64,000 nucleotides of DNA from Peromyscus leucopus (Eukaryota > Chordata > Mammalia > Rodentia > Cricetidae): NCBI RefSeq assembly GCF_004664715.2, contig NC_051072.1, positions 28,385,997 through 28,449,996 on the forward strand. The letters run 5' to 3'. The translations under genes and the position numbers were made by a program. Positions 21,368 through 33,889 of the stretch are shown here, in pieces. The first letter of the stretch is position 1, and every line of letters begins with the position of its first letter. Below the pieces are notes generated by a model that did no database searches, was not told the DNA's origin, and saw only the letters and a list, made by a program, of their open reading frames with translations.

Positions 21368-21548
21368 TTTTTTTAAAGATTTATTTATTTATTTATTATG
21401 TATACAGCATGTATGACTGCACGCCAGAAGAGGGCATCAGATCTCATTACAGATGGTTGTGAGCCACCATGTGGTTGCTGGGAATTGAACTCAGGACCTC
21501 TGGAAGAACAGTCAGTGCTCTTAACCTCTGAGCCATCTCTCCAGCCCC
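21368..21548 (-). repeat. B2 SINE
   Basis: Reverse B2: 'ttatgtatacagcatgta', 'gccagaagagggcatcagat', 'ctgagccatctctccagccc'. The flank 'agtaacttatttttt' is repeated on both sides as a target duplication. The tRNA-like promoter lies at the right end. Confidence 0.93.
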
Positions 21549-21572
21549 CAGTAACTTATTTTTTAAAGCATA

Positions 21573-21914
21573 TTGTGGTGTTTGAATGAAAATGGCCCCC
21601 AGAGGGAGTGACACCATTAAGGAGGCATGGCCTTGCTGGAGGAGGTGTGTCCCTGGGGGTGAGCTTTGAGGTCTCAGATGCTCAAGTGAAGCCCAAGTGT
21701 CTCTCTCTCTCTTCCTGCTGCCTACTGATCCAGATGCAGAACTCTCAGTTACCTCTCCAGTACCATGCCCTGCTGCATGCTACTATGCTTCCTGTCACGA
21801 TGATAATGAACTAAACCTCTGAACTGTAAGCCAGTCCCAATTAAATCTTTTCTTTTATAAGAGTTGCCATGGCCATGGTGTTTCTTCTCAGCAATAGAAA
21901 CCCTAAAGAAGACA
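21573..21914 (-). repeat. Rodent hAT/URR1-like repeat
   Basis: Starts 'ttgtggtgtttgaatgaaaa' and ends 'agcaatagaaaccctaaag', with 'ggaggcatggccttgctgga'. Same family as 8011 and, in opposite orientation, 60003. Confidence 0.6.
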
Positions 21915-22383
21915 CATATCTTCAAGGAATAGTCACTGATTTGCACAAAGTTACAACTAATAAGAAAAAAAAAAGGAAAAGAATTCCACATGATAACTGA
22001 GAGAAAGCGAAAAAAATCTTCACAACCACACATGCTATATTAACAAGCTCTTCATTACTTTAATAAAATGCCTGGAATATCAAATTTTAAAGAGATGAGG
22101 CGAATTTTGCTTCAGGGTTCTGGAGTTTCTAGTCCAAGACAGGGCTGCCCCATTGTTTTGAGCCTTTGGTAAGGACAGCATATGGCAGAAGCATGTGGTA
22201 GAGAAAACCACTCATGAGCCAAGGAGTAGAAACAGAAAATACCAGATGGTGGGACTGTGTAACCTCTAAGGACTCCCTCAGTTTCTGTATCTTAAAAGGT
22301 CCATAGAACTCTAATACTACCATCTGGAGGCCAAGACTTTGTGTCTGGACCTTTAGAGAACATTATATTTCAAATCAGAGCAA

Positions 22384-22432
22384 AAAACAAAAACAAAAAA
22401 ACAAACAAACAAACAAACAACCAAACAAAAAC
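22384..22432. repeat. CAAA-rich simple repeat
   Basis: Imperfect (CAAA)n/(AAAAC)n run, low complexity. Confidence 0.8.
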
Positions 22433-22549
22433 CCAAATCAAAACCAAAACAACACTTGGTTGAGAAACTTTCAACCACAAAACTATAAAGAGAAATGGCA
22501 TGTAAGCTTTGTGAATTACTATGTGTTTTACCAGCTTACCATTTGTCAC

Positions 22550-22615
22550 CAACAACAGTGATTAGCACATAGTAGGTGTGTGGTAAATATTTTTAAAATG
22601 AGTGATGAAAGAATA
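22550..22615 (+). repeat. L2-like 3'-end relic
   Basis: 'gattagcacatagtaggtgt' followed by 'ggtaaatatt' and 'gagtgatgaaag' fits the L2 3' end. Confidence 0.45.
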
Positions 22616-22825
22616 TATGATGAAATGTGGCCTTAAAATGGCTTTAAATTATACCTAAATTCATAAAAAATGATCACAGTATATTTTAAGTAAAAAGGCA
22701 GACTGTAAAACAGTGTTAAAATGTTGCTCTTATGTTCATTCAATCTTCTTGTGTTTTACATTTAAAAGGCATAACTTTAGCCAAAGAACACATTGCCCTT
22801 TTCAGAAGTCAGGATCTCAAAAATG

Positions 22826-23070
22826 TAGCCAGGCATGGTGGCATCCTATAGTATGAGCTACTCCAAAGGCTGAGGCAGGAGGATTACAAATCCAAGGACA
22901 GTGTGGACTAATGAGTGAGTGCCAGGCTAGCTTGCACAAATTAGTGAGACCTGTCTCAAAACAAAAAAGTAGAGAAGAGGGCGGGTGGCATGTCTCATTG
23001 GCAGAGCCCTTACCTAGTATGTGTGAGGAGGCCCTAAGTGTTAAATCCTCAGGACTACAAACAACAAAAT
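22826..23070 (+). repeat. B1-like SINE followed by an ID/B4-like SINE
   Basis: First part: 'agccaggcatggtggcatcc', 'aggctgaggcaggaggatta', 'gagacctgtctcaaaa'. Second part from about 22988: 'tggcatgtctcattggcaga', 'ttaaatcctcaggacta'. Both diverged. Confidence 0.6.
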
Positions 23071-23427
23071 AAGAGAACAAAAAATTAATATCTGGTAGAG
23101 AAATATGCCTGAATGTTGCTGTAGAGGTGGAAAAAGAAATGACCTCCTCCTGTCTATCATAAAAGGTCACAGCCAACACCCATATTATAAATTAACAAGA
23201 GAACATAAGTAAACTTATTTAACCTACTATTATGTAACATAAGACCCAACTGAAGGTCCAGTTACTTAGGATGCTTTTGTTCATGGGTTCAGACATAAAC
23301 TACTAACAACTGTAGAAAGATGGATTTAGGGAAAAGGATATTACCACATGCTGATCGTCAGAGTGAGAAAATGAAGCACAGTCTATCTGGGGTTTTCTTG
23401 GCCTCTCTGTGTAGCACACTTTTTTTT

Positions 23428-23608
23428 TAGATTTTATTAATGTAATTTACATGTATTTGTCACACGTTTGCATGTGTATGTGTGTGCACCCATGTGGAAG
23501 TAAGAAGACAACTTGTGGGAGTTGATTCGCTCCTACCATGTGGGACTGAACTCAGGTCATTGAGACTGATGGCAAGTACATTTATCCACCTAGCCATCTT
23601 GCTGGCCA
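23428..23608 (-). repeat. B3/B4-type SINE
   Basis: Reverse orientation: 'agaagacaacttgtgggagt', 'gggactgaactcaggtcatt', 'tagccatcttgctggcc'. Confidence 0.75.
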
Positions 23609-24036
23609 AAATTGGTTGTTTTGATCTCCATCAGACAAGGTAGGTCCAGATGTTGGTTTACTCAAAACAGTAAGGTATGTGAAAATTACAGTACAAAAAT
23701 CTTAAACTTCATGGTTGGCTTTGGGGGAGCAGCGGTTCTAGTTTCCATGACCCACTTTGAAGAAGAAGAATTCTATTTCCTGAGGTTTGTTTGGGCAAGG
23801 GAGAAAGAGGAAATAAAGGCAGGAAGACAGAGGGTCAGAAACTTGAATTCTGTGGCTGTTTCTGAAGCTTCTCTCTGGGTATTATTTTCTGAGCCACAAC
23901 ATAGCAGATATCTTTAAGTTTTGGTACTGGAAACAATACAGCATTCTTCTTGTTAAAAGCACTTGCCTTGGGTAATTTTCCCTTCCAGAAACTACCTGTC
24001 TGATGCCTATCAAAAGCTCTTGCCAGCTTTGCCAGC

Positions 24037-24198
24037 TGGGCCAGGTGGTGCATGCCTTTAGTCCCAGCACTTAGGAGGTAGAGGCAGTGGATCTCTATGA
24101 GTTCAAGGCCAGCCTGGTCTACAGAGTGAGTTCCAAGACGGCTGGGGCTATTGCACAGAGAAATTCTGTCTTGAAAAACAAAAACCAAAATAAACAAA
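24037..24198 (+). repeat. B1 SINE
   Basis: Forward B1: 'ggtggtgcatgcctttagtc', 'gttcaaggccagcctggtct', 'aaattctgtcttgaaaa' plus an A-rich tail. 'ctttgcca' is present on both flanks. Confidence 0.88.
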
Positions 24199-24799
24199 GT
24201 CTTTGCCATTTGAAAAGCTAAAGACTTTCACATATTGAGTAATATCTGAAAATATTGCAGATTATATGGATCAGCTGCCACCATGATAAACTTCATATAG
24301 TTCTTAATTAGCTTTCTGCCAAAACTAACTAAAAAACTAAAACCAGATCTCCAGAAGTCAAGGCAGCTACCAAATAACCCCAGCAAGAATTCTCATTCGT
24401 AACAAAAGCTGCCTCCAAAGTATTTGTCCTGATTACAGAGCTTTAGCTGGACTGCTGAACAATGGAAGAAAAGAAGTCACATACACCTGGTGCCTTCAAG
24501 GCCCCAAACAGAGCCATGTGATTCACTATAATAGTCATGATTTTAGCTCAGAATAAATGCTTATAAATACCAGTGCTTACCAGTTCCTAAATAAGACTAA
24601 TTGCTCAAAGCAAATGGGTGATGGGTACTATATTCCAGCACTCTATAAAGAGGTCTAGAAAAAGTTAAAAGAGAGGAGAGAATTCTTTCATAGGAAATGT
24701 AAGTGGATAAGAGTACATAGACTATCAAAAAGAAAACTAAAAATGACAATGTACTTAACCACCTTTATCAATTAAAAAATAAAAACAATCCACTCAGTG
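24199..24799. other. Unique intergenic DNA
   Basis: No gene or recognisable repeat. Confidence 0.4.
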
Positions 24800-25130
24800 A
24801 TGGTTTAGTATTAATTGTAAACTTGACAAGATCTGGACTCATTCAGGCGACAGGCCACGGGTCAGGTCAGCTATTATGGGAAGATCCACACTAAATATGG
24901 GTAGCAGCATTTTATGGGTTGGGGGTGCTTGACTGAGTAAAGTGGCGAGAAGGAGCTAAGTATACGCACTCCTTTCTGCCTGTGGACACAGTGTGACCAG
25001 CTGCTTCAGGCTTCTGTACCTTCCCCCACCAGGATTGATTGTGCCTCGAACTGTGAGCCACAATAAACACATCCTTCCTTAAGTTACTTTTGTAATGGTA
25101 TTTTTATCACAGCAGAGGGAAAAGGAACCC
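24800..25130. repeat. Old rodent hAT-like (RCHARR1-type) repeat
   Basis: 'ttagtattaattgtaaactt' then 'gacaagatctggac', later 'actgtgagccacaataaaca' and 'tatttttatcacagcagag'. The family name is tentative. A related copy lies at 48121. Confidence 0.45.
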
Positions 25131-26030
25131 AGGATGACAGGGCAGGAGGGCTTTAGGCTGAAAGACTGAAGAACAACAGACTGTGGTATAGGAGAGCTGC
25201 TGGGAGAATTTGACCAGAATACGGAGACAAGCAGTTGAGTAGCAACGAAGAACTTCCAGTGTGAATAGAGGAATATGGGAGGAGTAATCAGTGGCACCTT
25301 GGTTCAGGAGTCCAGAAGTAAAAGTTTTGGGCATATATTTTGTGAAAATTAATGAGTCTTAAGCTATCAAAAAGGGGTGCTTTGGGAATTGTGAAGGATA
25401 GAAGAGTAGTGTTCAGGCTATATATAATCAATCTGCTACTTGGTCTGGGGGAGGGTTCAGTATGAATGGGGGTTGCTAAGAAATTAGAAGGACATATTAA
25501 GAAAGCTGCCCTTTATCTAGGAGTAAGGTGGTAAGAGAGGCAATGTGTGTAGATTAGGGTCAAACTTAGAAAGGTTATAGTTTAAGAACCTGCAGACAGC
25601 AGTTTTGAGTGATGGTAACCTCCACACTAACACCAGGCAGCTGAGATGGGCATGAAGGTCAATGCTGTAGTTGAGGCTGAGGAACTGAGAATAGATGACA
25701 ATGAAAACGCTAAAATAAACGTGGCGTTGAGGCAGAAGAGGCATTCTCAGGAAGCCACTCGGTCATCCCAGTGCTGTGATGCTTTGTGATTCAGAGATTT
25801 ACTTAATCTATTGTCTTCGTGGGAAAGTTTTACATGAAAAATCCAATGTATCTAATGAATAAATAAAAGAACATAAGAGTATTCAAATAATCTATTTCTT
25901 CTCGAGTGAGTATTGGCTGTACTTTTCAAGTACTTTTTTCCCAATCTCATATAAATTGCCCATTTTATTGACATAAGGTTGTCTAAAGATTTTATTAACT
26001 TTTCTTAAAATTGCACAACACAGCAGTCAA
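25131..26030. other. Unique intergenic DNA
   Basis: No gene. Short open frames show no recognisable family. Confidence 0.4.
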
Positions 26031-26300
26031 TGTATTCCCAATTCTAAGGTTAGTGTAACTCAGTGTTAGATATCTGTAACTATTAAGATAGTCAACATAA
26101 GATTATTCCTATCATCTCTAGAAGAAACCCTGCTTTTAGCTATTAATACACCATCTGTTTATCCCTTCCTAACTTTTCTCACCACTAAATATTAATACAC
26201 TTTCTCTGTAAATGTTCCTATTCTGGGCATTTAATATAAATGGAATAAAAAAAAATAAGTGGTCCTGATTCCTTTCCATGATTGTATTTACATTTTTATT
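26031..26300 (-). repeat. Ancient L1 (L1M-type) 3' fragment
   Basis: 'attctgggcatttaatataa' then 'atggaat' resembles the L1M 3' region read in reverse. Confidence 0.4.
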
Positions 26301-27806
26301 GGCTTTTTTTTTTTTAGATTCTTCTACATTTCCTCACTACATCTTTTAACTTTTAAGAACTTCAATCATACTTTTAGGATTTCTTTTTTTATTTGGCTTT
26401 TAGCATTTTTTTTTTTTTGCTAATTGTTTTTTACCTTAGTATTTCTAACTGCCATCCTGGCTACCTTTCATTTGAGACCACATCATTTTCCTATTTTTTT
26501 TATGTGTCCCCCTTTTAAGGACATTTCAAGAAAGAATAATAAACTTTGAACTACATAAGTTCTGATTTTTCAAGCAGGCTTACCCATGCTCCCCCTTTCA
26601 TAAGCCATCTGTGAAGAGAGGTAACCATTCCAGTTTTTCGATGGAGCCCGCTCACTTGGAGCTGGACCTCCATTTTGTTTATATGTGGTTCACATTGGCT
26701 TAAGTCTTTTCTTTCCTTTGATGTGAGTCTCTAGCATCCAGCAGGGCTGCCAAGAAACGGATTGCTTTGATTCCTTCAGCTGGAGAGACCTTTGTTGCCT
26801 ATGTGTTTCTGCTCCTGTGTCTTCTGGTAGATCAAAGCCTAAGCCTTGCCAAAGCCATGAGATGTTCCTGGGCTTTTCTATCTCTGAGCAGAATTCCCTT
26901 ACTGAGGGAGTAGTTGGACTGAGTGATTTGTTTTCACATCCCGCATCTTTTATTTGCTATCCACTAGGGCATCACACTGTCATTAGAAGAGACAGTACTA
27001 TTTTTTTCTCTTCCTGGAGGGGCTTCAGGGGATTGAGTGTCTCTATCCATTTCTGAGGGTTAATATTGCATCCACTAACATACAAATAAGCTATTGCCCC
27101 AAAGAAAGCAGCATTGGGTTTTTTACCACCAAGAACTGCTACTTTTCTTTAGAACTCACTTTATTTAGACTTCTTTGCATTTACTGCTTTTCTGGTTTAG
27201 AATAATAGTTTCTATATTTTTTGTTTTGTTTTGTTTTCTGGATTGTGTTTTGCCTACCACTCTTCCATGGATTAAAAGAAAAAGGTAGGTTTTCATTTCT
27301 CTTGTCTATTATTGTTGCAGCAACAATCTTTTACGACCTTCTCTATCCTATTTGAGCCTCTTGCTGGCTTTTATATTGTCTCTTAGATACCTTATGATCA
27401 TCTAGATTCTCTCATTTATTAAAGCATTTCCTGACATGATGTCTGCATACAGTAGCTTCACTATAATTATTTAAGCAGTGATCACAATTATATATTATGA
27501 AACATTTTTCTGCATTCTCATATTCCCTATAGTCACCATTATTTCGTATTGATTCAGCAGTGTGGTGATCCAGAATTCTGTCCTTCTTTCTCTGTGATGG
27601 GGCTTATGTTGCCCCTATATTCCTGACTTTCAGAATTAATCCCAAGGAAGTTTGCATAACATATGAGGCCTTACCTTTGCTAAAGCCTCAAAAATTTCTT
27701 TTGTTACTCTTCCCACTTTACTATGTACTTATACTTTCTACATAAGTAACTGTTATTGACATACAGCTTAGTCATTACCAGCATAGACCTTTAAATAAGT
27801 TTGGAG
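26301..27806. other. AT-rich intergenic DNA
   Basis: T-rich, with several poly-T runs; no convincing repeat boundaries or gene. Confidence 0.4.
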
Positions 27807-27810
27807 TAGT

Positions 27811-28172
27811 GTATTAGTTACTTTCCATTGCTATAATCAAACACCATTACCAAAAGCTACTTATGAAAGAAACAGTTTATTTTGGCTTACTGTTCGAGAG
27901 GGGGAGGCTCATGGTTCCATAATGGCAGGGGAGGCATGGCAACAGGTGGTCAAGGCAGGAAGCTGAGCAATCACATCTCCAACCATAGCCAGAAAGCAAG
28001 ATGAACTGGAATTGGGACAGGGCTATAAACCCTCAGAGCCCAGGCCCACTGACACTTCCTCCAGCAAGACTAGACATCCTAAAAGATCCATCACCTCCCT
28101 AAACAGCATCACTAACAGGATGAAAAGCTCAAATTTATGAGGCTATAGGGGACATTTCCCATTCTAACAGTC
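27811..28172 (+). repeat. Rodent hAT-like interspersed repeat
   Basis: 'tattagttactttccattgc', 'gggaggcatggcaacaggtg', 'cagggctataaaccctca', 'cacttcctccagcaagac'. A well-known rodent medium-reiteration family; the exact name is not assigned. Confidence 0.55.
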
Positions 28173-28184
28173 ACAAGTGGGTTC

Positions 28185-28360
28185 ATATCTTAAAGCCATC
28201 ATTGTGTGATCTTGGGAAAATTTCATTGCTTCTATGTGTCCACATTTCCTTAAATATAAAACAAACAGAAGTAATTACAGCATCTACCGCATCCGGTTCT
28301 TAAGAGGTTTAAATAAATATTTTGAAGTACTTAAGACAGTGACGTGAAAAGTCTCTAAAA
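28185..28360 (+). repeat. MIR SINE
   Basis: Typical MIR order: 'tgtgatcttgggaaaatttc', 'ttccttaaatataaaac', 'ttacagcatctaccgcat', 'aagtacttaagacagtg'. Confidence 0.7.
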
Positions 28361-28439
28361 AAAGTTTGTTTAGTAAGTGTGAAAGTTTTGGTGATTGGAA
28401 TACTGATATTATCAAACTAAGCTATTTCTTGTCTCATAG

Positions 28440-29180
28440 AAAATTCTGCTAAGAGAAATCCCCCTACCCTGCACCATGTAGCCAAATGCATCAACCAGGG
28501 CACTGTAGTGGTCTCTTTGTGAGGAGGAAGCATAGCCCAGCACTCCACCAGAGCAACTTGAGTGGGACAGGGAGACCTCCATGCAGATCTAGGACTATCC
28601 ACTTCAGGCTCCAAGAAGAAAACAGGGGCCCACCTGGTACCTTGCAGTACCAGCCAGATGGACACTATTAGTGTGAGCAGAGGTATGGTATGGTGTGGTT
28701 CATGGAAGAGAGAGAGAATGGTTCAGGTCCTATGGACAGAGGCATATCTGAAGAGACCAGTAAAGAAGGGAGCAGGCTGAGATGGTGAGGGAGCTGAACC
28801 CTGGAATAGCAGCGACACACGGGAAAGCTTGTCCTGCCCTTTGTCTAGGCAGCACAGCAGAGATCACCCTGTTGGTGACAGCACAGGTGTGGGTGAGCCA
28901 GCCCCGAAGCTGTAAGCATGGGAGAGCTGTCCCTACTTCACATCTGGCAGACCAGCCCTACAGCTGCCCAGGCCCAGACCCAAGGATATGACTTGGCGGG
29001 GCCCGTCATCCATCCCATCTATGATCTGCTAGAGCACATGAAGGAACCTGACCGGCAGACCCAAAGCTGCAGGATCTCCACAACATAGAGTAACTAAAGG
29101 ATATCCAGGAAGAGTCCTAATGGAGAACATCAATGGGGTAGTAGAAACCAGAGGCTCCAGACCAGACCAATGACTCTTTG
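28440..29180. other. G+C-richer unassigned block
   Basis: Clearly richer in G+C than its flanks, with 'ctggagc/ctagagc', 'acccaaagctgcaggatctc' and similar words suggesting a retroelement 5' UTR-like sequence (possibly old rodent L1). Short open frames (61-82 codons) on both strands match nothing I know. Confidence 0.3.
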
Positions 29181-29199
29181 TAACAAACACTTGCATTCA

Positions 29200-29752
29200 G
29201 TTGCCCTTTTTTTTTTTTTTTTAACTCTTTACTCTTTTGTCTCTTTGGAGGGGAACCTGCCACCCAGCTCCCAAATAAATCAGACATAGAGGCTTATTCT
29301 TAATTATGAATGCCCAGACTTAGCTTGCCTTGTTTCTTGCCAGCTTTTCTTAACTTTAAATTATCCCATCTACCTTTTGCCTCTGGGCTTTTTCCTTTTC
29401 TTACTTCTGTATATCTTACTTTCTCTCTTACTCTGTGGATGGATGGCTGAGTGGCTGCATGGCTGGTCCGTAGCATCCTCCTCTCCTTGTTCTCTTGCTC
29501 TTTCTTTCTTTTTCTTCCAGATTTCCCCTTCTATTTATTCTCTCTGCCTGCCAGCCCTGCTTATCCTTTTTCCTGTCTTGCTATTGACCATTCAGCTCTT
29601 TAGACCATCGGGTGTTTTAGACAGGCAAAGTAACACAGCTTCACAGGGTTAAACAAATGCAACATAAAAGAATGCAACACACCTTTGCACCATTAAACAA
29701 ATTTTCTACAGCATAAACAAATGTAACACATCTTAAAATAATATTCTACAAA
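29200..29752 (-). mobile_element. LTR (same family as 42171)
   Basis: Reverse LTR: 'cacccagctcccaaataaat', 'gaggcttattcttaatta', 'gccagcttttcttaac', 'aaatgtaacacatctt', ending near 'aatattctacaa'. The left edge lies in a poly-T tract; no clean duplication found. Confidence 0.7.
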
Positions 29753-30849
29753 ACTTGTAAGTAAAGATATATGGACAAAGAAAGGGGTTTATGGTGTGAC
29801 TCACTACGTCATACTGCAGCTTACATGAGAATTTTAAGTTTTTCTCTTTTCCTTTTTTTTTTAGTTTGTTTCTCCTTTTTTCCCCTTAAATTTTGTTTTA
29901 TTTGGGGGGGGGCAGGTGCAGGGGTGGAGGGCACATGCAAAGGAACAGGGAAATGAATGGGATCAAGATTCATGATGTAAAAAACACATAGAATAAATAA
30001 ATAAATTTAAAAAAGAAAACTGCTATAAAAGTTCTATTCATTTTAAGAGACAAGTGTCAGGAAGTCATTTGGGGGATTGTCGGTGTCTTGTTTTTCATTA
30101 GACCATCATAAATACTATAATTAGAACAGAAAATTTGCCAGCCAAATGGTTGATCTTTTTTATTATGAATTACCTTATCAACTTTGTACTGAAGTACATT
30201 GCAGAATCTACCTTCTAATTACTACCCTTTCCTCTGTGCTTCTCTGCATCTTAGTTAAAGAAAGTGCAAAGGTGGTAATAAGGTATTGAGTCTGGTTTGA
30301 CTCACTAATGCAACTCCTACAATTCTCTGGAATATCTTTAATAAGAAAATGTCCATATCGCTACATTTAATAATGACTATTTAGTTGCTACCCTATTTTT
30401 TGGTTCTGAGAACTATGTATCATGATACCACATAACCAGGATGATTTGGATTTGGCTTATCTCATTTTGAAATAAGAAGTGCATGATGCCACCATTATCA
30501 GAAGATCGTTCCTAAACTCTAAAAACATCCCTCTGCTATCCTTAGACCTACAGAAGGTGGTACAGTTGCTATGTACAGGAGATGGAATCAGCGGCCAGAA
30601 AAATATCCTTTCAATGCAGCTTTTACAGTTTGATCAGATTGAGTTTTCAGTATTTTCTAAAGTATGTTTTGAAGTCTTTTATCTTGGTTATGGACATCAT
30701 TTGTCTTTTGGTGTGATGGGCTACAGTGTAAATCAAATAAAATACTTTAGCATGGGGCATTTCTCATACTTACTTCCCCATGAAGTTCCTTTTCAATGAA
30801 AATATAGAATAAATGTACAGGAAACATGTTTCAAGAAATTCAAACATCA
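29753..30849. other. Unique intergenic DNA
   Basis: Contains a short G run (29905-29912). The 106-codon open frame at 30479-30799 has no recognisable homology. Confidence 0.4.
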
Positions 30850-31530
30850 TAGAGTATGACTCAAGCATTCCATCATGACAATCCACAGAAAATTTTTTTC
30901 AAATAACATATAAGACCAGAGAATTGTATTGAGAACATATATAGAACTATGACAAATTAACAGTAAAAATAACCAAATTAAAATGTGTAAAGAATCCGAA
31001 TAGAGATTTATCTCTCCAAAAATGATACACAATGACCAATAAGCAAAGGAATAAACTCAACACCATTAGCCATTAAAGAAATAAAACTCCAAACCAAGCT
31101 TTAGCCGATGATGATAACAAGCCTTACTGAGCAGGTGGGTAATAAAAATCCATCTGTTTATAAGTAAGGATGTAAAATGGTGTAGTTATCTGATAACAGA
31201 TGAACAGATCTTCAAAATCTTAAAAAATAGATTTATTTTTTAAACTGGCAATCCATGCCTAGGTTTATACCTCAGAAAGAAATGCAAACATATTTATATA
31301 CAAAAATATCTATGTTAATGATCACAGCAGCATTATCCATAATAACTAAAAGTTAGAAATAATCCACAAGTCCATTACATGCTATGTGGTTAGACTACTG
31401 TATATCTACCCAGTGCAATATTATTTAGAAAAAAAGAGAAGTGTTAACACATGCTGCAATGCACATGAACCCTGAATACAAGAAAGAGAACATAGATGAA
31501 TCCACATATACAGTGTAGAGTAGGAAAACT
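30850..31530 (+). repeat. Ancient L1M 3' end
   Basis: Matches the L1M ORF2/3' UTR order: 'gatacacaatgaccaataag', 'taggtttatacctcagaaag', 'cacagcagcattatccataa', 'aatgcacatgaaccctgaat', 'gaatccacatatacagtg'. Old copy without an intact frame. Confidence 0.75.
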
Positions 31531-31690
31531 TAGGGGAGGAGGAAGTACATCAATCACTGTTGCTTTGGTAATGGTAGGGAAGAGAGGGTGGGCTGATGGC
31601 AATAAGAATTCAGCACCTCTCTAGATGTTTGGAGCCCTTTTTGAGGAGTTAAGCTACAAATTACCATGTTTCAGTAGCCATTTTTGGAAG

Positions 31691-32066
31691 TGTAGAAGGC
31701 CAGCTCAAACCTGTCGAAGAGTTCTTGGAGGGAGGAGAGAGGAATGAGGAAGTATTAGCTAGAAATATAGACCGAGATGAGGAGAAAGACAGAGACACAG
31801 GATAGCTTTTGCAGGGCCCTGGGTCAATACCCAGTCGCCTCGAGTTTATTCAAGATGGGTTTTTTATACATCAGCAAGGGGAGGCGCAAAAGACCTCCCC
31901 CTTTGAAAGTTGAGGTATAAAGTATCAACAAGTGTAAGCCCTTCAAAACGCCTGGTAATAACACCCTTGGCCAATTCATCCCATTATGCAGCCCTGCTGG
32001 GCAAGACAAGCTCAGACTTTCTGACCTTGAGTAATGCCGCACTAGGAGCCTCTGTGGGCCCCCACA
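31691..32066 (-). mobile_element. IAP-like solo LTR
   Basis: On the minus strand it runs TGTGGGGGCCC... to ...CTTCTACA. It has a TATA box (tataaaaaac, near 31860-31870) and AATAAA just downstream (near 31847), the usual LTR promoter and poly(A) layout. Flanked by GGAAG on both sides (31686-31690, 32067-32071). Confidence 0.85.
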
Positions 32067-32968
32067 GGAAGTGTTTGTTTTTCCATTTTGTGTGGAACCT
32101 AAATTAATAATTTATTAAATGAAATAGTAAGTAGTCATAAATTTACACTGACTGGATAGAGATTTTCTTCACTGGATTAGATGACAGTGAAATGTTGAAG
32201 ACAGCCCTCTATGACAGCCTGTATTTCTGTGTGTTTCCCTTGGGTGTTCTGCAGTTGACTTTCGAAGACGGTGTCTGTATTATTGAATGAATATACATAT
32301 CCATAACCACTCATTTCTGTATACTGGGTCCCTCAGATTTATGAAGTAGAATTTTTGTTTTATTTAATATTTTTAAATTTGAAGCTTTCCTCGTGTAAAA
32401 ATCACTGATGAAATTAGTGGATTCTTCTTTATTTATACCTGGGCCAGCCCTTCTGAATTCAGTTTGTTTAAAATGGGCGTGTTAGGTACAGCAGGGCTTG
32501 ATTTTTGTTGTATAAGCCAATTTGTAGTTTTAAAAAGGTCTGGTTAAGTCTGTTTTTATTTGCTGATATAATTAGCTCATACTATTTTATTGTATTTACT
32601 ATGTTTTACATTTTTTGCTGTTGCTTTTCTGTTAATCCATGTTCAAGGTTTACTTATTCTCCATCTGTGCTTATAATATGTATTGTATGTTACAAATGTA
32701 TGAATAGAATGCATAGGACAGTACGCCTTTCTATGTGTCCCGTATGTGGTGTTCTTATGATCATCTGTGTTATTGCCTTCCTCAGCTCTCACTTTCTTGA
32801 AGTTTCTGGCTCCTGGTGCCTACTTCTGGGTGTCTTGCTTGCTTGCAGGTCCTTTTTGCAACTTTTCTTTACTGTCATCATCTTGGATACTTTACCTTTT
32901 GCTTATGATGTGGATTATATTCTCCACCTTGGTTCTTTCTTAGATATTTTACAACTTAGTCTTCTTTT
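32067..32968. other. Intergenic DNA, no gene recognised
   Basis: A 155-codon open frame at 32505-32972 is hydrophobic and T-rich. It has no recognisable domain and runs into the L1 target site, so it is treated as chance. Confidence 0.4.
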
Positions 32969-32984
32969 CTGAGGTAAATTTTTT

Positions 32985-33436
32985 TCCTTTTATTTTATTT
33001 TACAATACCATTCAGTTCTACATATCAGCCACAGATTCCCTTGTTCTCCCCCCTCCTGCCCCCCTCCTCTTCCCCCAGCCCACCCTCCATTCCCACCTCC
33101 TCCAGGGCAAAGCCTCCCCCAAGGACTGAGATCAACCTGGTAGACTCAGTCCAGGCAGGTCCAATCCCCTCCTCCCAGACTGAGCCAAGCGTCCCTGCAT
33201 AAGCCCCAGGTTTCAAAACAGCCAACTCATGCAATAAGCACAGGACCTGGTACCACTGCCTAGATGCCTCCCAAACAGATCAAGCCAATCAACTGTCTCA
33301 CTTGTTCAGAGGGCTTGATCCAGTTGGGGCTCCTCAGCCTTTGGTTCATAGTTCATGTGTTTCCATTCGTTTGGCTATTTGTCCCTGTGCTTTATCCAAC
33401 TTTGGTTTCAACAATTCTCGCTCATATAAACTCTCC
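32985..33436 (-). mobile_element. 5'-truncated young L1 (3' UTR) with target duplication
   Basis: Reverse L1 3' UTR: poly-A side at the left, then a C-rich strand complementary to the L1 G-rich polypurine tract (33048-33110) and 'aaggactgagatcaacctgg'. Flanked by a 16-bp repeat 'tctgaggtaaattttt' (32969-32984, 33437-33452), the hallmark of target-primed insertion. Confidence 0.85.
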
Positions 33437-33889
33437 TCTGAGGTAAATTTTTAATCTGTGGCTCCAGAATCAGTTAAGCCTCACTTTACATGATCTCATG
33501 TCCGTTTTTTTTTTTTTTATTTCTAGTTTAACTTTTAAGTGTACCTTTTTGAGATTCTCTAAATTCCTGCAAATGCTTGTTTAAGGATATTTAATTTAGA
33601 GGGCCTGTTTTCTTTCATTTTTCTCTGCTTTGTGGATTGTTGTGCAATTCTCCTCATCTGAAACATGTTGCCTCTCACTTCATACTTTTGATTATAGTAA
33701 CTTGTATAGATGCAGACTTTTATCTTATGTTAGTTTGGGCATGTCTTACTTTCCCAGGACAGCAATAACTTAACAGAAAGGGAGACCAGATGGCAAGGTA
33801 GCTTTCTTAGCTCTGCAGTGCCCTCTTCTGTTTCAATGTTGATGCACAGGTTTTGGATTTTTTCTTTCCTTCTATGGTTTTGTTTTTAT

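Noticed and set aside
22370..22555. Minus-strand frame rich in Phe/Leu/Val near the CAAA run
   Set aside because: Created by the (CAAA)n simple repeat read in reverse.
32505..32972. 155-codon hydrophobic frame
   Set aside because: T-rich composition gives hydrophobic residues; no recognisable motif or promoter, and the end coincides with an L1 target site.
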